Of a stretch of 64,000 nucleotides of DNA, positions 42,236 to 50,732 are shown one piece after another (the stretch's first letter is position 1; every line of letters begins with the position of its first letter). The position numbers were made by a program, and so were the translations under genes. Where the stretch lies: positions 21,299 to 85,298 of the forward strand of contig NZ_JADZ01000028.1 of the NCBI RefSeq assembly GCF_000518645.1, read 5' to 3'. Origin of the DNA: Curvibacter gracilis ATCC BAA-807. Lineage in GTDB: Bacteria > Pseudomonadota > Gammaproteobacteria > Burkholderiales > Burkholderiaceae_C. Below the pieces are notes generated by a model. The model saw only the letters and a list, made by a program, of their open reading frames with translations, was not told where the DNA came from and did not search any database.

Positions 42236-43228
42236 TCACTCCGCCTTGATGCCCGCCTGCCGGATGATGCGGGCGTTGGCCTCCGACTCCTGGGCGATCA
42301 GGCGGGCGAAATCACTGGCCTTGCCCCCTGCGGGCAGATTTTCGCTGGCCAGCAGCCGGCTGCGCACCTCGGGCTGGGCCAGCACCCGGTTCACCTCGGC
42401 ATTGATGCGCTCCACCACGGCGGCCGGCGTGCGGGCCGGTGCCAGCAGCCCGAACTGCGAAGCCAGGTTGGCGGCGGGGTAGCCCAGTTCGGCCAGCGTG
42501 GGCACCTTGGGCAAGGCCTCCAGTCGGCTGGCCGCGCCCACCGCCAAGGGCTGCAGGCGCCCGCTCTTCACATGCTGCAGCACGGCGGCACTGGCGTTGG
42601 TCGACAAGACCTCGAACTGGCCGCTCAAGGCGTCCGTCATCTGCTGCCCGCCCCCTTTGTAGGGCACGTGGGTGATGTCGACCTGGGCCGCCGCACGCAG
42701 CTGCTCCAGCATGATGTGCCCCAGCGAGGCCTGTCCGGCCGTGGCCCAACGCACCTGCCCCGGCTGCTTGCGCGCCTGCGCCAGCAGGCCCGCAAAATCA
42801 GCCAGCCCCGAGCCGGGCGTGGCCAGCAGCAGCACGGGCGAGGCCATCACATTCACCACCGGCACCAGGTCATGGGCCGGGTCATAGGGCAGCTTGCCCA
42901 GGTGGGGGCTCAGGGTCAGCGGGCTGATGGCGCTGAAGCCCAGGGTGTAGCCATCGGGGGCCGACTTGGCCACCGCGTCCATGGCAATCGCCCCACTCGC
43001 GCCAGCCTTGTTCTCGATCACCACCGGTTGGCCCAGCGGCCCTTGCAGGCGCTCGGCCAGCAGGCGGGCCACCACGTCGCTCACGCCCCCGGGCGGGTAG
43101 GCCACCAGCAGGCGCACCGGGCGGCTGGGCCAGGCGGGGCTGGCCGGGCTCTGGGCCCAACTGAGAGCCGGCAGCAGGCCGGGTGCAGCGGACAGGGCCA
43201 GGAATTGACGACGTGAGGTCTGAGACAT
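42236..43228 (-). CDS. Bug-family (TctC-like) substrate-binding protein with Tat signal
   Basis: This 330-residue periplasmic receptor has a twin-arginine-type signal (SRRQFLALSAAPG) and the Bug-family motif PVRLLVAYPPGGVSDVVARL. HVPYKGGGQQMTDAL and the conserved AALPKVPTLAELGYP-like region are also visible. Bug receptors bind carboxylates, aspartate or nicotinate-like ligands, and most are orphans without TctA/B, as here. The ATG at 43228 has TTGGAG upstream. It lies 22 bases behind xerD on the same strand. Confidence 0.9.
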   Translation of the reverse strand: MSQTSRRQFLALSAAPGLLPALSWAQSPASPAWPSRPVRLLVAYPPGGVSDVVARLLAERLQGPLGQPVVIENKAGASGAIAMDAVAKSAPDGYTLGFSAISPLTLSPHLGKLPYDPAHDLVPVVNVMASPVLLLATPGSGLADFAGLLAQARKQPGQVRWATAGQASLGHIMLEQLRAAAQVDITHVPYKGGGQQMTDALSGQFEVLSTNASAAVLQHVKSGRLQPLAVGAASRLEALPKVPTLAELGYPAANLASQFGLLAPARTPAAVVERINAEVNRVLAQPEVRSRLLASENLPAGGKASDFARLIAQESEANARIIRQAGIKAE

Positions 43229-43250
43229 GAAAACTCCAAGGCGAGGCCAC

Positions 43251-44174
43251 TCAGCCCCGCGGGTGGTGTTGGGCATGCAGCTGGCGCAGGCGCTCGCGGG
43301 CCACATGGGTGTAGATGGTGGTGGTCGAGATGTCGGCATGCCCCAGCAGCATCTGCACGGCACGCAGGTCGGCCCCATGGTTGAGCAGGTGGGTGGCAAA
43401 CGCATGGCGCAGCGTGTGCGGCGACAGCGGAGCCCGGATGCCCGCACGCTCGGCATTCTTGCGCACGATGACCCAGAACATGGCCCGGGTCATGCCCTGC
43501 CCACGCTGGGTGACAAACAGATCGTCACTGAGCTGCCCGCCCAGGATGGCCGGGCGGGCCTCAGCCAGGTAGGTCTGCAGCCAGTCGCGGGCCACTTCGC
43601 CGAAGGGCACCAGGCGCTCCTTGCCGCCCTTGCCCTGGGCCTTGAGCACGCCCTCGGCCAGGCCCACTTCATGCAGGCGCAGGCCCACCAGTTCGGACAC
43701 CCGCAGGCCGCTGGCGTAGATCAGCTCCAGCATGGCGCGGTCGCGCAGGCCCAAGGGGGTGCCGGTGTCGGGCGCGGCCAGCAAGGCCTCGACCTGGGCT
43801 TCGCTGAGGGTCTTGGGCACGCGCAGGGGCTGGCGCGCCGCCTGCAGGCGCAGGGTGGGGTCGGCGGTGATGTGGCGCTCGCGCAGGGCCCAATGGAAAT
43901 AGCGGCGCAGCACGGTCAGCCGCCGGTTGGAGGTGGTGATCCGGCTTTGCTCGTGGCGTTGGGCAAAGTAGTGCTGGATGTGCGTCTCGCCAGCCCCGTC
44001 GAGCGACAGCCCCTGCTGAGCCAGGGCGCCAGCGAACAGGGTCAGATCGCGCCGGTAGGCCGCCAGCGTGTTCTGCGACAGGCCGTCTTCCAGCCACAGG
44101 GCATCGATGAAGCTGTCGATCAGGCCCTGGCTGATCGGCGTGGGCGCGGGCGTGGGCTGGGGCGGCGTGGGCAT
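43251..44174 (-). CDS. xerD: Tyrosine recombinase XerD
   Basis: XerD (307 residues) resolves chromosome dimers at dif together with XerC and FtsK. The catalytic residues are Arg158 (SGLRVSEL), His253 and Arg256 (LSPHTLRHAFATHLL), His279 (LLGHADIS) and Tyr288 (TTIYTHV). The Pro/Gln-rich N-terminus before the core-binding domain is not conserved. It is chromosomal housekeeping, not an integrase of a mobile element, since no element borders are seen. Confidence 0.92.
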   Translation of the reverse strand: MPTPPQPTPAPTPISQGLIDSFIDALWLEDGLSQNTLAAYRRDLTLFAGALAQQGLSLDGAGETHIQHYFAQRHEQSRITTSNRRLTVLRRYFHWALRERHITADPTLRLQAARQPLRVPKTLSEAQVEALLAAPDTGTPLGLRDRAMLELIYASGLRVSELVGLRLHEVGLAEGVLKAQGKGGKERLVPFGEVARDWLQTYLAEARPAILGGQLSDDLFVTQRGQGMTRAMFWVIVRKNAERAGIRAPLSPHTLRHAFATHLLNHGADLRAVQMLLGHADISTTTIYTHVARERLRQLHAQHHPRG

Positions 44175-44218
44175 GGATGAAGGCAGACGGAGCCTGAACT
44201 ATGCCACGCCATCAGTAC

Positions 44219-44256
44219 AAAAAAGGCCGGGCGCTGCAATGAGCGACCGGCCTTTG
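44219..44256 (-). terminator. Rho-independent terminator after the second Bug receptor gene
   Basis: On the minus strand AAAGGCCGG / CCGGCCTTT with an inner CGCT / AGCG pair is followed by TTTTTTT. It starts 34 bases beyond the stop at 44290. Confidence 0.9.
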
Positions 44257-44289
44257 GCGAAGGTTTCCAGGCCACAAAGGGCCTGCGCT

Positions 44290-45255
44290 TCAATCCAGGG
44301 TCAGCTTCTGCTGTTGCACCACGCGCTTGTAGACCTCGTACTCCGACTTGATCTGTTCGGTGAACTGCTCGGGGGTGTTGCCCACGATGATCGAGCCGGT
44401 GTCTTCGATGCGCTTGCGCACCGCCGGGTCTTCCAGGGCCTTGCGCACACCGGCGTTGATCTTGTCCACCACCTCTTTGGGCAGGCCCTTGGGGCCGTAG
44501 ATGCCGTAGTAGGCCATGCGGTTCACCGGCTCCAGCCCGACCTCCTTGAAGGTGGGCACATTGGGCAGGGCGGCCAGGCGCGTGGGGGCGGCCACCACGA
44601 TGGGGATCAGCCGGTTCTCACGCACAAAGGGCATGGCCGAGGGCATGTTGTCGAAGATCATCGGCACCTGACCGGCCACCGTGTCGTTCAAGGCCGGGCC
44701 CGCGCCACGGTAGGGAATGTGGGTGACGAACACGCCGGCCAGGTTCTTGTAGAGCTCCATCTGCAGGTGGCCGATGCCCCCGGTGCCCGAGGACGAGTAC
44801 GAGTACTTGCCGGGCGACTTCTTCACCTCGGCCAGAAAGCTCTTGTAGTCCTTGCCCGGGAAGTTCGGGTGCACCGCAATCACGTTGGGCGTGGCGGCCA
44901 CGTTGACGATGGGCGTGAAGTCGGTCAGCGGGTTGTAGGGGATCTTGGGGTTGATGGCCGGGTTGGCGGCGGTGGTCGACACCGTGGCCACGCCCAGGTT
45001 GTAGCCGTCGGGCACGGCACGGGCCGTCTCGGTGGCCCCCACCACGCCGCCGCCGCCCGCCTTGTTGATCACCACCACGGGCTGCCCCAGCACCTTGCCC
45101 AGCGGGTCGGCGATGGTGCGGGCGATGATGTCGGTCGTGCCCCCCGGCGCAAATGGAACGACCAACTGAATGGCCTTGGTCGGGTAAGACTGCGCCCACA
45201 CGGCACCAGTCAATGTGCTCAGAGCCAGTGCAGCAATCCAGGTACGGCGGTGCAT
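44290..45255 (-). CDS. Bug-family (TctC-like) substrate-binding protein
   Basis: This 321-residue receptor has a Sec signal peptide (RRTWIAALALSTLTGAVWAQ) and the Bug core IQLVVPFAPGGTTDIIARTI. INKAGGGGVVGA, THIPYRGAGPALND and ALPNVPTFKEVG are also visible. The ATG at 45255 has AGGAG nine bases upstream; the frame's earlier TTG lies within that Shine-Dalgarno region and was rejected. No TctA/TctB transporter genes are adjacent. It is divergent from an AEC-family carrier gene. Confidence 0.92.
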   Translation of the reverse strand: MHRRTWIAALALSTLTGAVWAQSYPTKAIQLVVPFAPGGTTDIIARTIADPLGKVLGQPVVVINKAGGGGVVGATETARAVPDGYNLGVATVSTTAANPAINPKIPYNPLTDFTPIVNVAATPNVIAVHPNFPGKDYKSFLAEVKKSPGKYSYSSSGTGGIGHLQMELYKNLAGVFVTHIPYRGAGPALNDTVAGQVPMIFDNMPSAMPFVRENRLIPIVVAAPTRLAALPNVPTFKEVGLEPVNRMAYYGIYGPKGLPKEVVDKINAGVRKALEDPAVRKRIEDTGSIIVGNTPEQFTEQIKSEYEVYKRVVQQQKLTLD

Positions 45256-45364
45256 TTGAATTCTCCTAGTCAACCTTAAACGGATCCGAGATCGTAACGG
45301 CTAGCCCGAACCGTCCCCCTGTGGAAAGCAGCTAGTGACAAACCCTGAGGGCAGGCGCGACTGG

Positions 45365-45370
45365 TATTCT
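45365..45370 (+). promoter_or_regulatory. -10-like element for the AEC carrier gene, leaderless geometry
   Basis: TATTCT lies six bases before the GTG at 45377. The geometry matches mutL and queG. No -35 is obvious. Confidence 0.35.
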
Positions 45371-45376
45371 CGACCG

Positions 45377-46282
45377 GTGAACTACGCCCAACTGCTCTTC
45401 CCCGATTTTTCGCTGATTCTTTGCGGCTTTCTGTTGTGCCGATACACCGCACTGAACCGCACCGTGTGGCAGCAGGTGGAAAGCCTGGTGTATTTCTTTC
45501 TGTTCCCGGTGCTGCTGTTTCACTCCATCGTGAAGAGCCCTTTGAACCTGGGCGAGGCCTCCTCGCTGCTCATGGCGGGCGTGCTGACGGGCCTGTCTGG
45601 CATTGCACTGTCCTATGCCCTGCCGCACCTGCCGGTCATCGGGCGCCACATGCGCGGGCGGGAGCACCCGGCCAGCGTGCAGGTGGCTTTCCGCTTCAAC
45701 TCCTTTGTGGCGCTGGCCATCGCGGACCGGCTGGCCGGCCCCCAGGGCATGCTGCTGATCGCGGTGCTGATCGGGGTGTGCGTGCCGATCTTCAACGTGG
45801 CAGCGGTCTGGCCCATGGCCCGCCACGCCAAGCGCGGTTTTCTGGGCGAGGTGTTGCGCAACCCCCTGGTGCTGGCGACGGCCAGCGGGCTCATCGCCAA
45901 CCTGGCCGGTTTCACCATGCCCGTCTGGCTGGACCCCACGGTCAGCCGCATCGGGGCCGCCTCGCTGGCACTGGGGCTGATGTCGGCAGGCGCGGGCATG
46001 GAGATCGGCCAACTGGCCAAGGCGCGCACCCTGGCGGTGGCCGTGCTGGCCATCCGCCACCTGATCTCGCCGTTGCTGGCCTGGGCCCTGGCCCGTGCCT
46101 TCGGGCTGGACACGGTTCAGACCACCGTGTTGCTGGCGTTCTCAGCCCTGCCCACGGCTTCGACCTGCTATGTGCTGGCCGCGCGCATGGGTTACAACGG
46201 CCCCTATGTGGCCGGCCTGGTCACGCTGTCGACCTTGCTGGGCATCGTCAGTCTGCCCTTTGCCCTGGGGGTGTTGCGCTGA
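45377..46282 (+). CDS. AEC-family auxin/malonate-type efflux carrier
   Basis: This 301-residue membrane protein has about ten spans in two repeats, beginning NYAQLLFPDFSLILCGFLL. The second half contains LALGLMSAGAGMEIGQL and LLAFSALPTASTCYVLAARMG, typical of the AEC/BART superfamily. Substrates are probably carboxylates. A GTG at 45377 was chosen over a GTG at 45335 because the shorter form starts the first family-like residues. The gene end overlaps the queG stop tail-to-tail by 35 bases. Confidence 0.85.
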   Translation: MNYAQLLFPDFSLILCGFLLCRYTALNRTVWQQVESLVYFFLFPVLLFHSIVKSPLNLGEASSLLMAGVLTGLSGIALSYALPHLPVIGRHMRGREHPASVQVAFRFNSFVALAIADRLAGPQGMLLIAVLIGVCVPIFNVAAVWPMARHAKRGFLGEVLRNPLVLATASGLIANLAGFTMPVWLDPTVSRIGAASLALGLMSAGAGMEIGQLAKARTLAVAVLAIRHLISPLLAWALARAFGLDTVQTTVLLAFSALPTASTCYVLAARMGYNGPYVAGLVTLSTLLGIVSLPFALGVLR

Positions 46283-47351
46283 GCGCCCAGTGCAGGTGTT
46301 CCGCGAGCACCTGATCGGCCCCCTCCAGATGGGCCGCCAGCGCCTGCATCAGCACCGCGGCCTCCGCCCCCCCCAAGCCGCCATGCAAGGCGTTGCCAGC
46401 CGCAACCGCCAGGTTGCGCACCCAGCGCCAATGGCCGATGCGCCGGATCGGGCTGCCCTCGGTGCGGCGCAGAAACTCGCTCTCGGACCAGCCCAGCAAG
46501 TGCGCCAGCGTTTGACCTGACAGGCCGGCGCGCTCGTCAAAATCCGCCAGCGGCGAGCGCTGGGCAAACTTGTTCCAGGGGCACACCAGTTGGCAGTCGT
46601 CGCAACCGTAGATGCGGTTGCCCATCAAGGGGCGCAGGGCCGGCTCGATCGCGCCGTCGTGCTCGATGGTGAGGTAGGAGATGCAACGCCGCGCATCCAC
46701 CCGCTGCGCCGCCACGATGGCCTGGGTGGGGCAGGCCTGCACGCAGGCACTGCACTGGCCGCAGTGCGCGGTGACCGGATCGGTCGGTGGCAAGGGGATG
46801 TCCAGGTAGATCTCGCCCAGAAAGAACATCGAGCCACCCTCGCGGTTCAGCACCAGGCTGTGCTTGCCGCGCCAGCCCTGGCCACTGCGAGCAGCCAGCT
46901 CGGCCTCCAGCACCGGGGCCGAATCGGTGAACACCCGGTGGCCCAGGGGCCCGATCTCGGCAGCCAGGCGTTCGGCCAGCTTTTGCAGGCGGCTGCGCAG
47001 CACCTTGTGGTAGTCGCGCCCCCGGGCGTACAGCGACACCACGGCCTCGCCGGGGCGCTGCAATCGGGCCAGTTCGCGCTCGGTCCAGTCAGGCGGGGTG
47101 CTGGCGGGCAGATAATCCATGCGCGCGGTCAGCACGCTGACCGTGCCCGGCACCAGTTCGGCCGGCCGGGCCCGCTTGAGCCCATGCGCAGCCATGTAAT
47201 TCATGCTGCCGTGGAACCCGGCGGCCAGCCAGGCCTCCAAGCCTGGCTCGGCACTCGCCAGGTCGATGCCAGCCACGCCGATTTGAGAAAATCCCAGCTC
47301 CCGGGCCCAGCCCTGGATGTGGGAAACAAGTTGATGGCCGTTGATTTGCAC
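46248..47351 (-). CDS. queG: Epoxyqueuosine reductase
   Basis: QueG (367 residues) reduces epoxyqueuosine to queuosine in tRNA using cobalamin and two 4Fe-4S clusters. Cluster ligands are visible in CGQCSACVQACPTQAI and, later, CDDCQLVCPWN with the preceding CISYLTIEHDG. The start is a GTG at 47351, directly preceded by TACAAT at a six-base distance. The frame continues upstream to 48098 but that part is antisense to tsaE and amiC. It is divergent from tsaE, 27 bases apart. Confidence 0.95.
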   Translation of the reverse strand: MQINGHQLVSHIQGWARELGFSQIGVAGIDLASAEPGLEAWLAAGFHGSMNYMAAHGLKRARPAELVPGTVSVLTARMDYLPASTPPDWTERELARLQRPGEAVVSLYARGRDYHKVLRSRLQKLAERLAAEIGPLGHRVFTDSAPVLEAELAARSGQGWRGKHSLVLNREGGSMFFLGEIYLDIPLPPTDPVTAHCGQCSACVQACPTQAIVAAQRVDARRCISYLTIEHDGAIEPALRPLMGNRIYGCDDCQLVCPWNKFAQRSPLADFDERAGLSGQTLAHLLGWSESEFLRRTEGSPIRRIGHWRWVRNLAVAAGNALHGGLGGAEAAVLMQALAAHLEGADQVLAEHLHWALSATPPGQRAD

Positions 47352-47357
47352 CCCGGA

Positions 47358-47363
47358 ATTGTA
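47358..47363 (-). promoter_or_regulatory. -10-like element for queG, leaderless geometry
   Basis: TACAAT on the minus strand lies six bases before the queG GTG, with no Shine-Dalgarno between. The site lies only 15 bases upstream of the divergent tsaE start. Confidence 0.45.
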
Positions 47364-47378
47364 GGAACCCCGTTGCCC

Positions 47379-47939
47379 ATGTCGCCCCACCCGTCTTCTG
47401 CCACGCTGATCTGGAGCCACGAAACCGATACCCAGGCCTTTGCCCGCCGCCTGGCGGCGCTGCCCGGCGTGCGCCAGGCCTTCATCGAACTGCAAGGCGA
47501 TCTGGGCGCCGGCAAGACCACTTTTGTGCGCCACCTGCTGCGCGAGCTGGGGGTGCAGGGCCGCATCAAAAGCCCGACCTACGCCGTGGTCGAACCCCAT
47601 GAGGCCCGCCCGGGCCCGGACGGCGAACCGGTGCTGCGCATCTGGCACTTTGACTTCTACCGATTCAACGACCCGCGCGAGTGGGAGGAAGCCGGCTTTC
47701 GCGACCTGTTCGCCAGCCCCGGCCTGAAGCTGGCCGAATGGCCCGACAAGGCCCGGGGCATGCTGCCCACGCCCGACCTGGTGCTGCAGTTGCAGGTGTT
47801 GGGCCAGGACGGGGCGGGTGATCCCCCCCCGGACGACGAGAACGAAGACGCTGCCGAAGCCCCCCCTGCCCCCCGCCAGGTGGTGCTGACGGCCGCCACC
47901 CCGCTGGGCCAGAGCTTGCTGGAGGCCCTGCGCGCATGA
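47379..47939 (+). CDS. tsaE: tRNA threonylcarbamoyladenosine biosynthesis ATPase TsaE
   Basis: TsaE (186 residues) powers the TsaB-TsaD complex that makes t6A37 in tRNA. Walker A is GDLGAGKTTF (Lys46), followed by IKSPTYAVVEPHE and WHFDFYRFNDPREWEEAGF. A Pro/Asp/Glu-rich stretch (about residues 147-168) is an unusual C-terminal insertion. The gene overlaps amiC by four bases (ATGA). This pair is widespread in proteobacteria. Confidence 0.93.
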   Translation: MSPHPSSATLIWSHETDTQAFARRLAALPGVRQAFIELQGDLGAGKTTFVRHLLRELGVQGRIKSPTYAVVEPHEARPGPDGEPVLRIWHFDFYRFNDPREWEEAGFRDLFASPGLKLAEWPDKARGMLPTPDLVLQLQVLGQDGAGDPPPDDENEDAAEAPPAPRQVVLTAATPLGQSLLEALRA

Positions 47940-49462
47940 GCCACCGCCCAGATCTGAACACCTCCTCTGAAGCCCCTCGGGTGCCCGCCCTGCTGCGCCG
48001 GCGCCAGGCCTTGCAGGCCGGTGGCGTGGTGCTGCTGATGGGGCTGACCGAATTGGCCTGGGGCGCCAGCATCGTGGCCGTGCGGGTGTGGCCCGCACCC
48101 GACTACACCCGGGTGACCATCGAATCGGACGGGGCCCTAGCCGCGCGCCAGACCTTTGTGGCCAACCCGCCGCGCCTGGCCGTGGACATTGACGGCATCG
48201 AGATGAACCCGGCCCTGCGGGAACTGGTGGCCAAGGTCAAAGCCGACGACCCCTTCATCAGCGGCATCCGCGTGGGGCAGTACGCCCCGGGCGTGGTGCG
48301 GCTGGTGATCGACCTCAAGCAGCCCGCCCTGCCCCAGGTCTTCACCCTGCCCCCCGTGGCGGCCTACCAGCACCGCCTGGTCTTTGACCTGTACCCCACC
48401 GTGGCGGCCGACCCCCTGGAGGCCCTGATCGCCGAGCGCCTGCAGGACAGCCGACAATCCCCCACCCCACCGGCCCCAGCCAACGCCGGGAGCCCCGCCA
48501 GCACCGGCATGGCCGGCAAACCCGCGGCCCTGCCTGACCCCTTGGGTGAGTTGATTGCCCAGCGCAACCCCGCCACGGCATCCACCCCAGGCCGCCCAGA
48601 GCTCAAACCCAGCCCCAACCTGAGCAGCCCGGGCACAGCCCACAACACAGCACAGGCCCCCGTCAACGTGAGCCCGCCCGCCCCCCCGGTACGCCCCAGC
48701 AAACCTGCGGCAGCCGAAAGTGCCGAGGCCCAGGCCACCGACCGCCTGATCATCATCGCGCTGGACCCGGGCCACGGCGGCGAAGACCCGGGCGCCACCG
48801 GCCCTTCGGGCACCCGCGAAAAAGACGTGGTGCTGAGCATTGCCCACCTGCTGCGCGAACGCATCAACGCCACCACGGTGAAGGGCAACCCGATGCGCGC
48901 CTTCATGACCCGCGACGCAGACTTCTTTGTGCCCCTGCATGTGCGGGTGGACAAGGCCCGGCGCGTGCAGGCCGATCTGTTCGTGAGCATCCACGCCGAC
49001 GCCTTCATCACCCCGGCGGCCCGCGGCGCCAGCGTGTTCGCGCTGAGCCAGAGCGGTGCCTCCAGCGCGGCAGCCCGCTGGATGGCCGACAAGGAAAACC
49101 GGGCCGATCAGGTAGGTGGCCTGAACGTGAAGGTGCAGGACGCCACCGTGCAGCGCGCCCTGCTCGACATGAGCACCACGGCCCAGATCAATGACAGCCT
49201 GAAGCTGGGCACCGCCTTGCTCGGTGAGATCAGCGCCGTCGGGCGCCTGCACAAGCCCAAGGTCGAGCAGGCCGGCTTTGCCGTGCTCAAGGCCCCCGAC
49301 ATCCCCAGCGTGCTGGTCGAGACCGCCTTCATCAGCAACCCCGAAGAAGAAGCCCGCCTGCGCAGCCCGGAGTACCAGAACCAGCTGGCGGATGCGGTGA
49401 TGCGTGGCATCGAGCGCTATTTCTCGCGCAACCCGCCGCTGGCACGCAACCGCAGCGCCTGA
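47936..49462 (+). CDS. amiC: N-acetylmuramoyl-L-alanine amidase (AmiC type)
   Basis: This 508-residue periplasmic amidase cuts septal peptidoglycan during cell separation. It has a Tat-like signal (LLRRRQALQAGG), an AMIN domain (about 45-145) that targets the septum, a Pro/Ala-rich linker (about 160-265) and an Amidase_3 domain. The domain's zinc and catalytic motifs are ALDPGHGGEDPGA, SIHADAF and VLVETAFISNPEEE. It is coupled to tsaE by an ATGA overlap. Activation by EnvC/NlpD-type proteins is expected from the family. Confidence 0.94.
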   Translation: MSHRPDLNTSSEAPRVPALLRRRQALQAGGVVLLMGLTELAWGASIVAVRVWPAPDYTRVTIESDGALAARQTFVANPPRLAVDIDGIEMNPALRELVAKVKADDPFISGIRVGQYAPGVVRLVIDLKQPALPQVFTLPPVAAYQHRLVFDLYPTVAADPLEALIAERLQDSRQSPTPPAPANAGSPASTGMAGKPAALPDPLGELIAQRNPATASTPGRPELKPSPNLSSPGTAHNTAQAPVNVSPPAPPVRPSKPAAAESAEAQATDRLIIIALDPGHGGEDPGATGPSGTREKDVVLSIAHLLRERINATTVKGNPMRAFMTRDADFFVPLHVRVDKARRVQADLFVSIHADAFITPAARGASVFALSQSGASSAAARWMADKENRADQVGGLNVKVQDATVQRALLDMSTTAQINDSLKLGTALLGEISAVGRLHKPKVEQAGFAVLKAPDIPSVLVETAFISNPEEEARLRSPEYQNQLADAVMRGIERYFSRNPPLARNRSA

Positions 49463-49536
49463 GGCCCGCGCCCTGGGGCACGGGTGGTCCGCAGACAAGC
49501 CGCTGATTTGGCCTTTGCGACCGAAAAGCCCCAGAC

Positions 49537-49591
49537 TTGAAACATTTGGATGTACTTGAAACCCGGGTCACACATTCCTGCCGAGTTTCAA
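49537..49591. repeat. Three TTGAAAC elements upstream of a glycine-zipper lipoprotein gene
   Basis: TTGAAAC occurs at 49537-49543 and 49556-49562, the latter inside a repeated ACTTGAAAC. An inverted copy (GTTTCAA) is at 49585-49591. The direct copies are 19 bases apart. They lie 85-140 bases upstream of the lipoprotein start and may be regulator sites. Confidence 0.4.
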
Positions 49592-49676
49592 ACAGATTGC
49601 GCTGGCTTGGGTTTGTAAAGTCCTGAACAGAGTCTTGGCGGATCCACCGCCCTGCCGACCCGTTCAAAGGAATCCC

Positions 49677-49937
49677 ATGAAAAACCACTCCACCCTGACC
49701 GGTGCCAGCCCGGCCCTCTCCGCCCCCCGCAAGCTGACCCTGCTCGCCGTGCTGGCCCTGAGCCTGTCGCTGGGCGCCTGCGCCTCCCGCCCCACCCACC
49801 AGCAAGTGGGCACGGTGGCCGGCGCGGTGGTGGGCGGCGCCACCGGCAGTGTGCTGTTCGGCAGCACCCTGGGCACGGTGGCCGGCGCCGCAGCGGGCGC
49901 CCTGGCCGGCAACGAGCTCAGCAAGGGCCGGCGCTGA
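49677..49937 (+). CDS. Glycine-zipper lipoprotein (OsmB/SlyB-like)
   Basis: This 86-residue protein has a long hydrophobic signal (KLTLLAVLALSLSLGAC) with lipobox LGAC and a Gly-zipper tail (VGTVAGAVVGGATGSVL, GTLGTVAGAAAGALAGNEL) that packs as paired helices. Osmotically or stress-induced outer-membrane lipoproteins of this kind (OsmB, SlyB) are common; the specific function is uncertain. AAAGGA supports the ATG at 49677. Confidence 0.8.
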   Translation: MKNHSTLTGASPALSAPRKLTLLAVLALSLSLGACASRPTHQQVGTVAGAVVGGATGSVLFGSTLGTVAGAAAGALAGNELSKGRR

Positions 49938-49945
49938 GGCTGGCG

Positions 49946-49967
49946 GACGCTGCCGGCAGGCAGCGTC
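49946..49967. terminator. Strong hairpin between the convergent lipoprotein and DedA genes
   Basis: GACGCTGCC / GGCAGCGTC pairs around a GGCA loop. No long T-tract follows (TTGC only), so termination may be partial. Confidence 0.55.
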
Positions 49968-49980
49968 TTGCGAAGCAAGT

Positions 49981-50634
49981 TCAGGCCTGGGCCGTCCCGC
50001 CGGAGCGGCGGCCCTTCCAGGCCCCCCACAGGGCCAGCAGGCCCGGCAGCAGGATCATGGCCCAGATGATCTTCTCGAAATGCTGCTTCACCCAGGGCAG
50101 GTTGCCGAACAGGTAGCCCAGGGCACACACCCCCACCACCCAGATCACCGCACCCGCCACGTTGTACGCCGTGAAGCGGCGCCGCGTCATGGCCGCCACA
50201 CCTGCCACAAAGGGGGCGAAGGTGCGGATGAAGGGCATGAAGCGAGCCAGGATCACCGTGATGCCGCCGAAGCGCTCATAAAAGGCGTGGGCCTGGTTGA
50301 AGGCTTCGCGGTTGAAGAAGCGCGAGTTCTCCCACTGGAACACCCGGGGGCCGAAATACCGGCCGATCTGGTAATTGCACTGGTCGCCCAGGATGGCGGC
50401 CACCACCAGCACCGCGCCGGCCAGCGGCAGGTTCAGCAAACCCGCCCCGCCCATGGCGCCGACGATGAAAAGCAGGGAGTCGCCCGGCAGAAAGGGCATG
50501 ACCACCAGGCCGGTTTCGACAAACACGATGGCAAACAGCAGCGCATACACCCACAGTCCGTAGTTCTGCACGAAGAATTCGAGGTGTTTGTCGACGTGGA
50601 CAATGAAGTCGATCAATGAAGCAATGATTTCCAT
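49981..50634 (-). CDS. DedA family membrane protein
   Basis: This 217-residue protein has about five membrane segments and the DedA/SNARE-associated motifs PFLPGDSLLFIVGAMGG and ARFMPFIRTFAPFVAG, with the conserved Arg that is required in the family. DedA proteins are linked to undecaprenyl-phosphate and phospholipid flipping and to membrane potential; which one applies here is unknown. The ATG at 50634 has AAAGGA upstream, better than the ATG at 50640. Confidence 0.9.
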   Translation of the reverse strand: MEIIASLIDFIVHVDKHLEFFVQNYGLWVYALLFAIVFVETGLVVMPFLPGDSLLFIVGAMGGAGLLNLPLAGAVLVVAAILGDQCNYQIGRYFGPRVFQWENSRFFNREAFNQAHAFYERFGGITVILARFMPFIRTFAPFVAGVAAMTRRRFTAYNVAGAVIWVVGVCALGYLFGNLPWVKQHFEKIIWAMILLPGLLALWGAWKGRRSGGTAQA

Positions 50635-50720
50635 GGGCATCCTTTGGCGCCCGATTATGAAGGCGCAAACCGCCAACTCCGTGACAAGCCCCGCTGAGCA
50701 CCCATGGCCTGCCGGGCCTC

Positions 50721-50726
50721 TAGAAT
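50721..50726 (+). promoter_or_regulatory. -10-like element for mutL, leaderless geometry
   Basis: TAGAAT lies six bases before the GTG at 50733 with no Shine-Dalgarno between. Transcription would start at the codon itself. Confidence 0.45.
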
Positions 50727-50732
50727 CCCGGG

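Noticed and set aside
43251..44174. Tyrosine recombinase as evidence for an integrated element
   Set aside because: Its sequence is XerD-like and there are no attachment repeats, phage genes or tRNA next to it.
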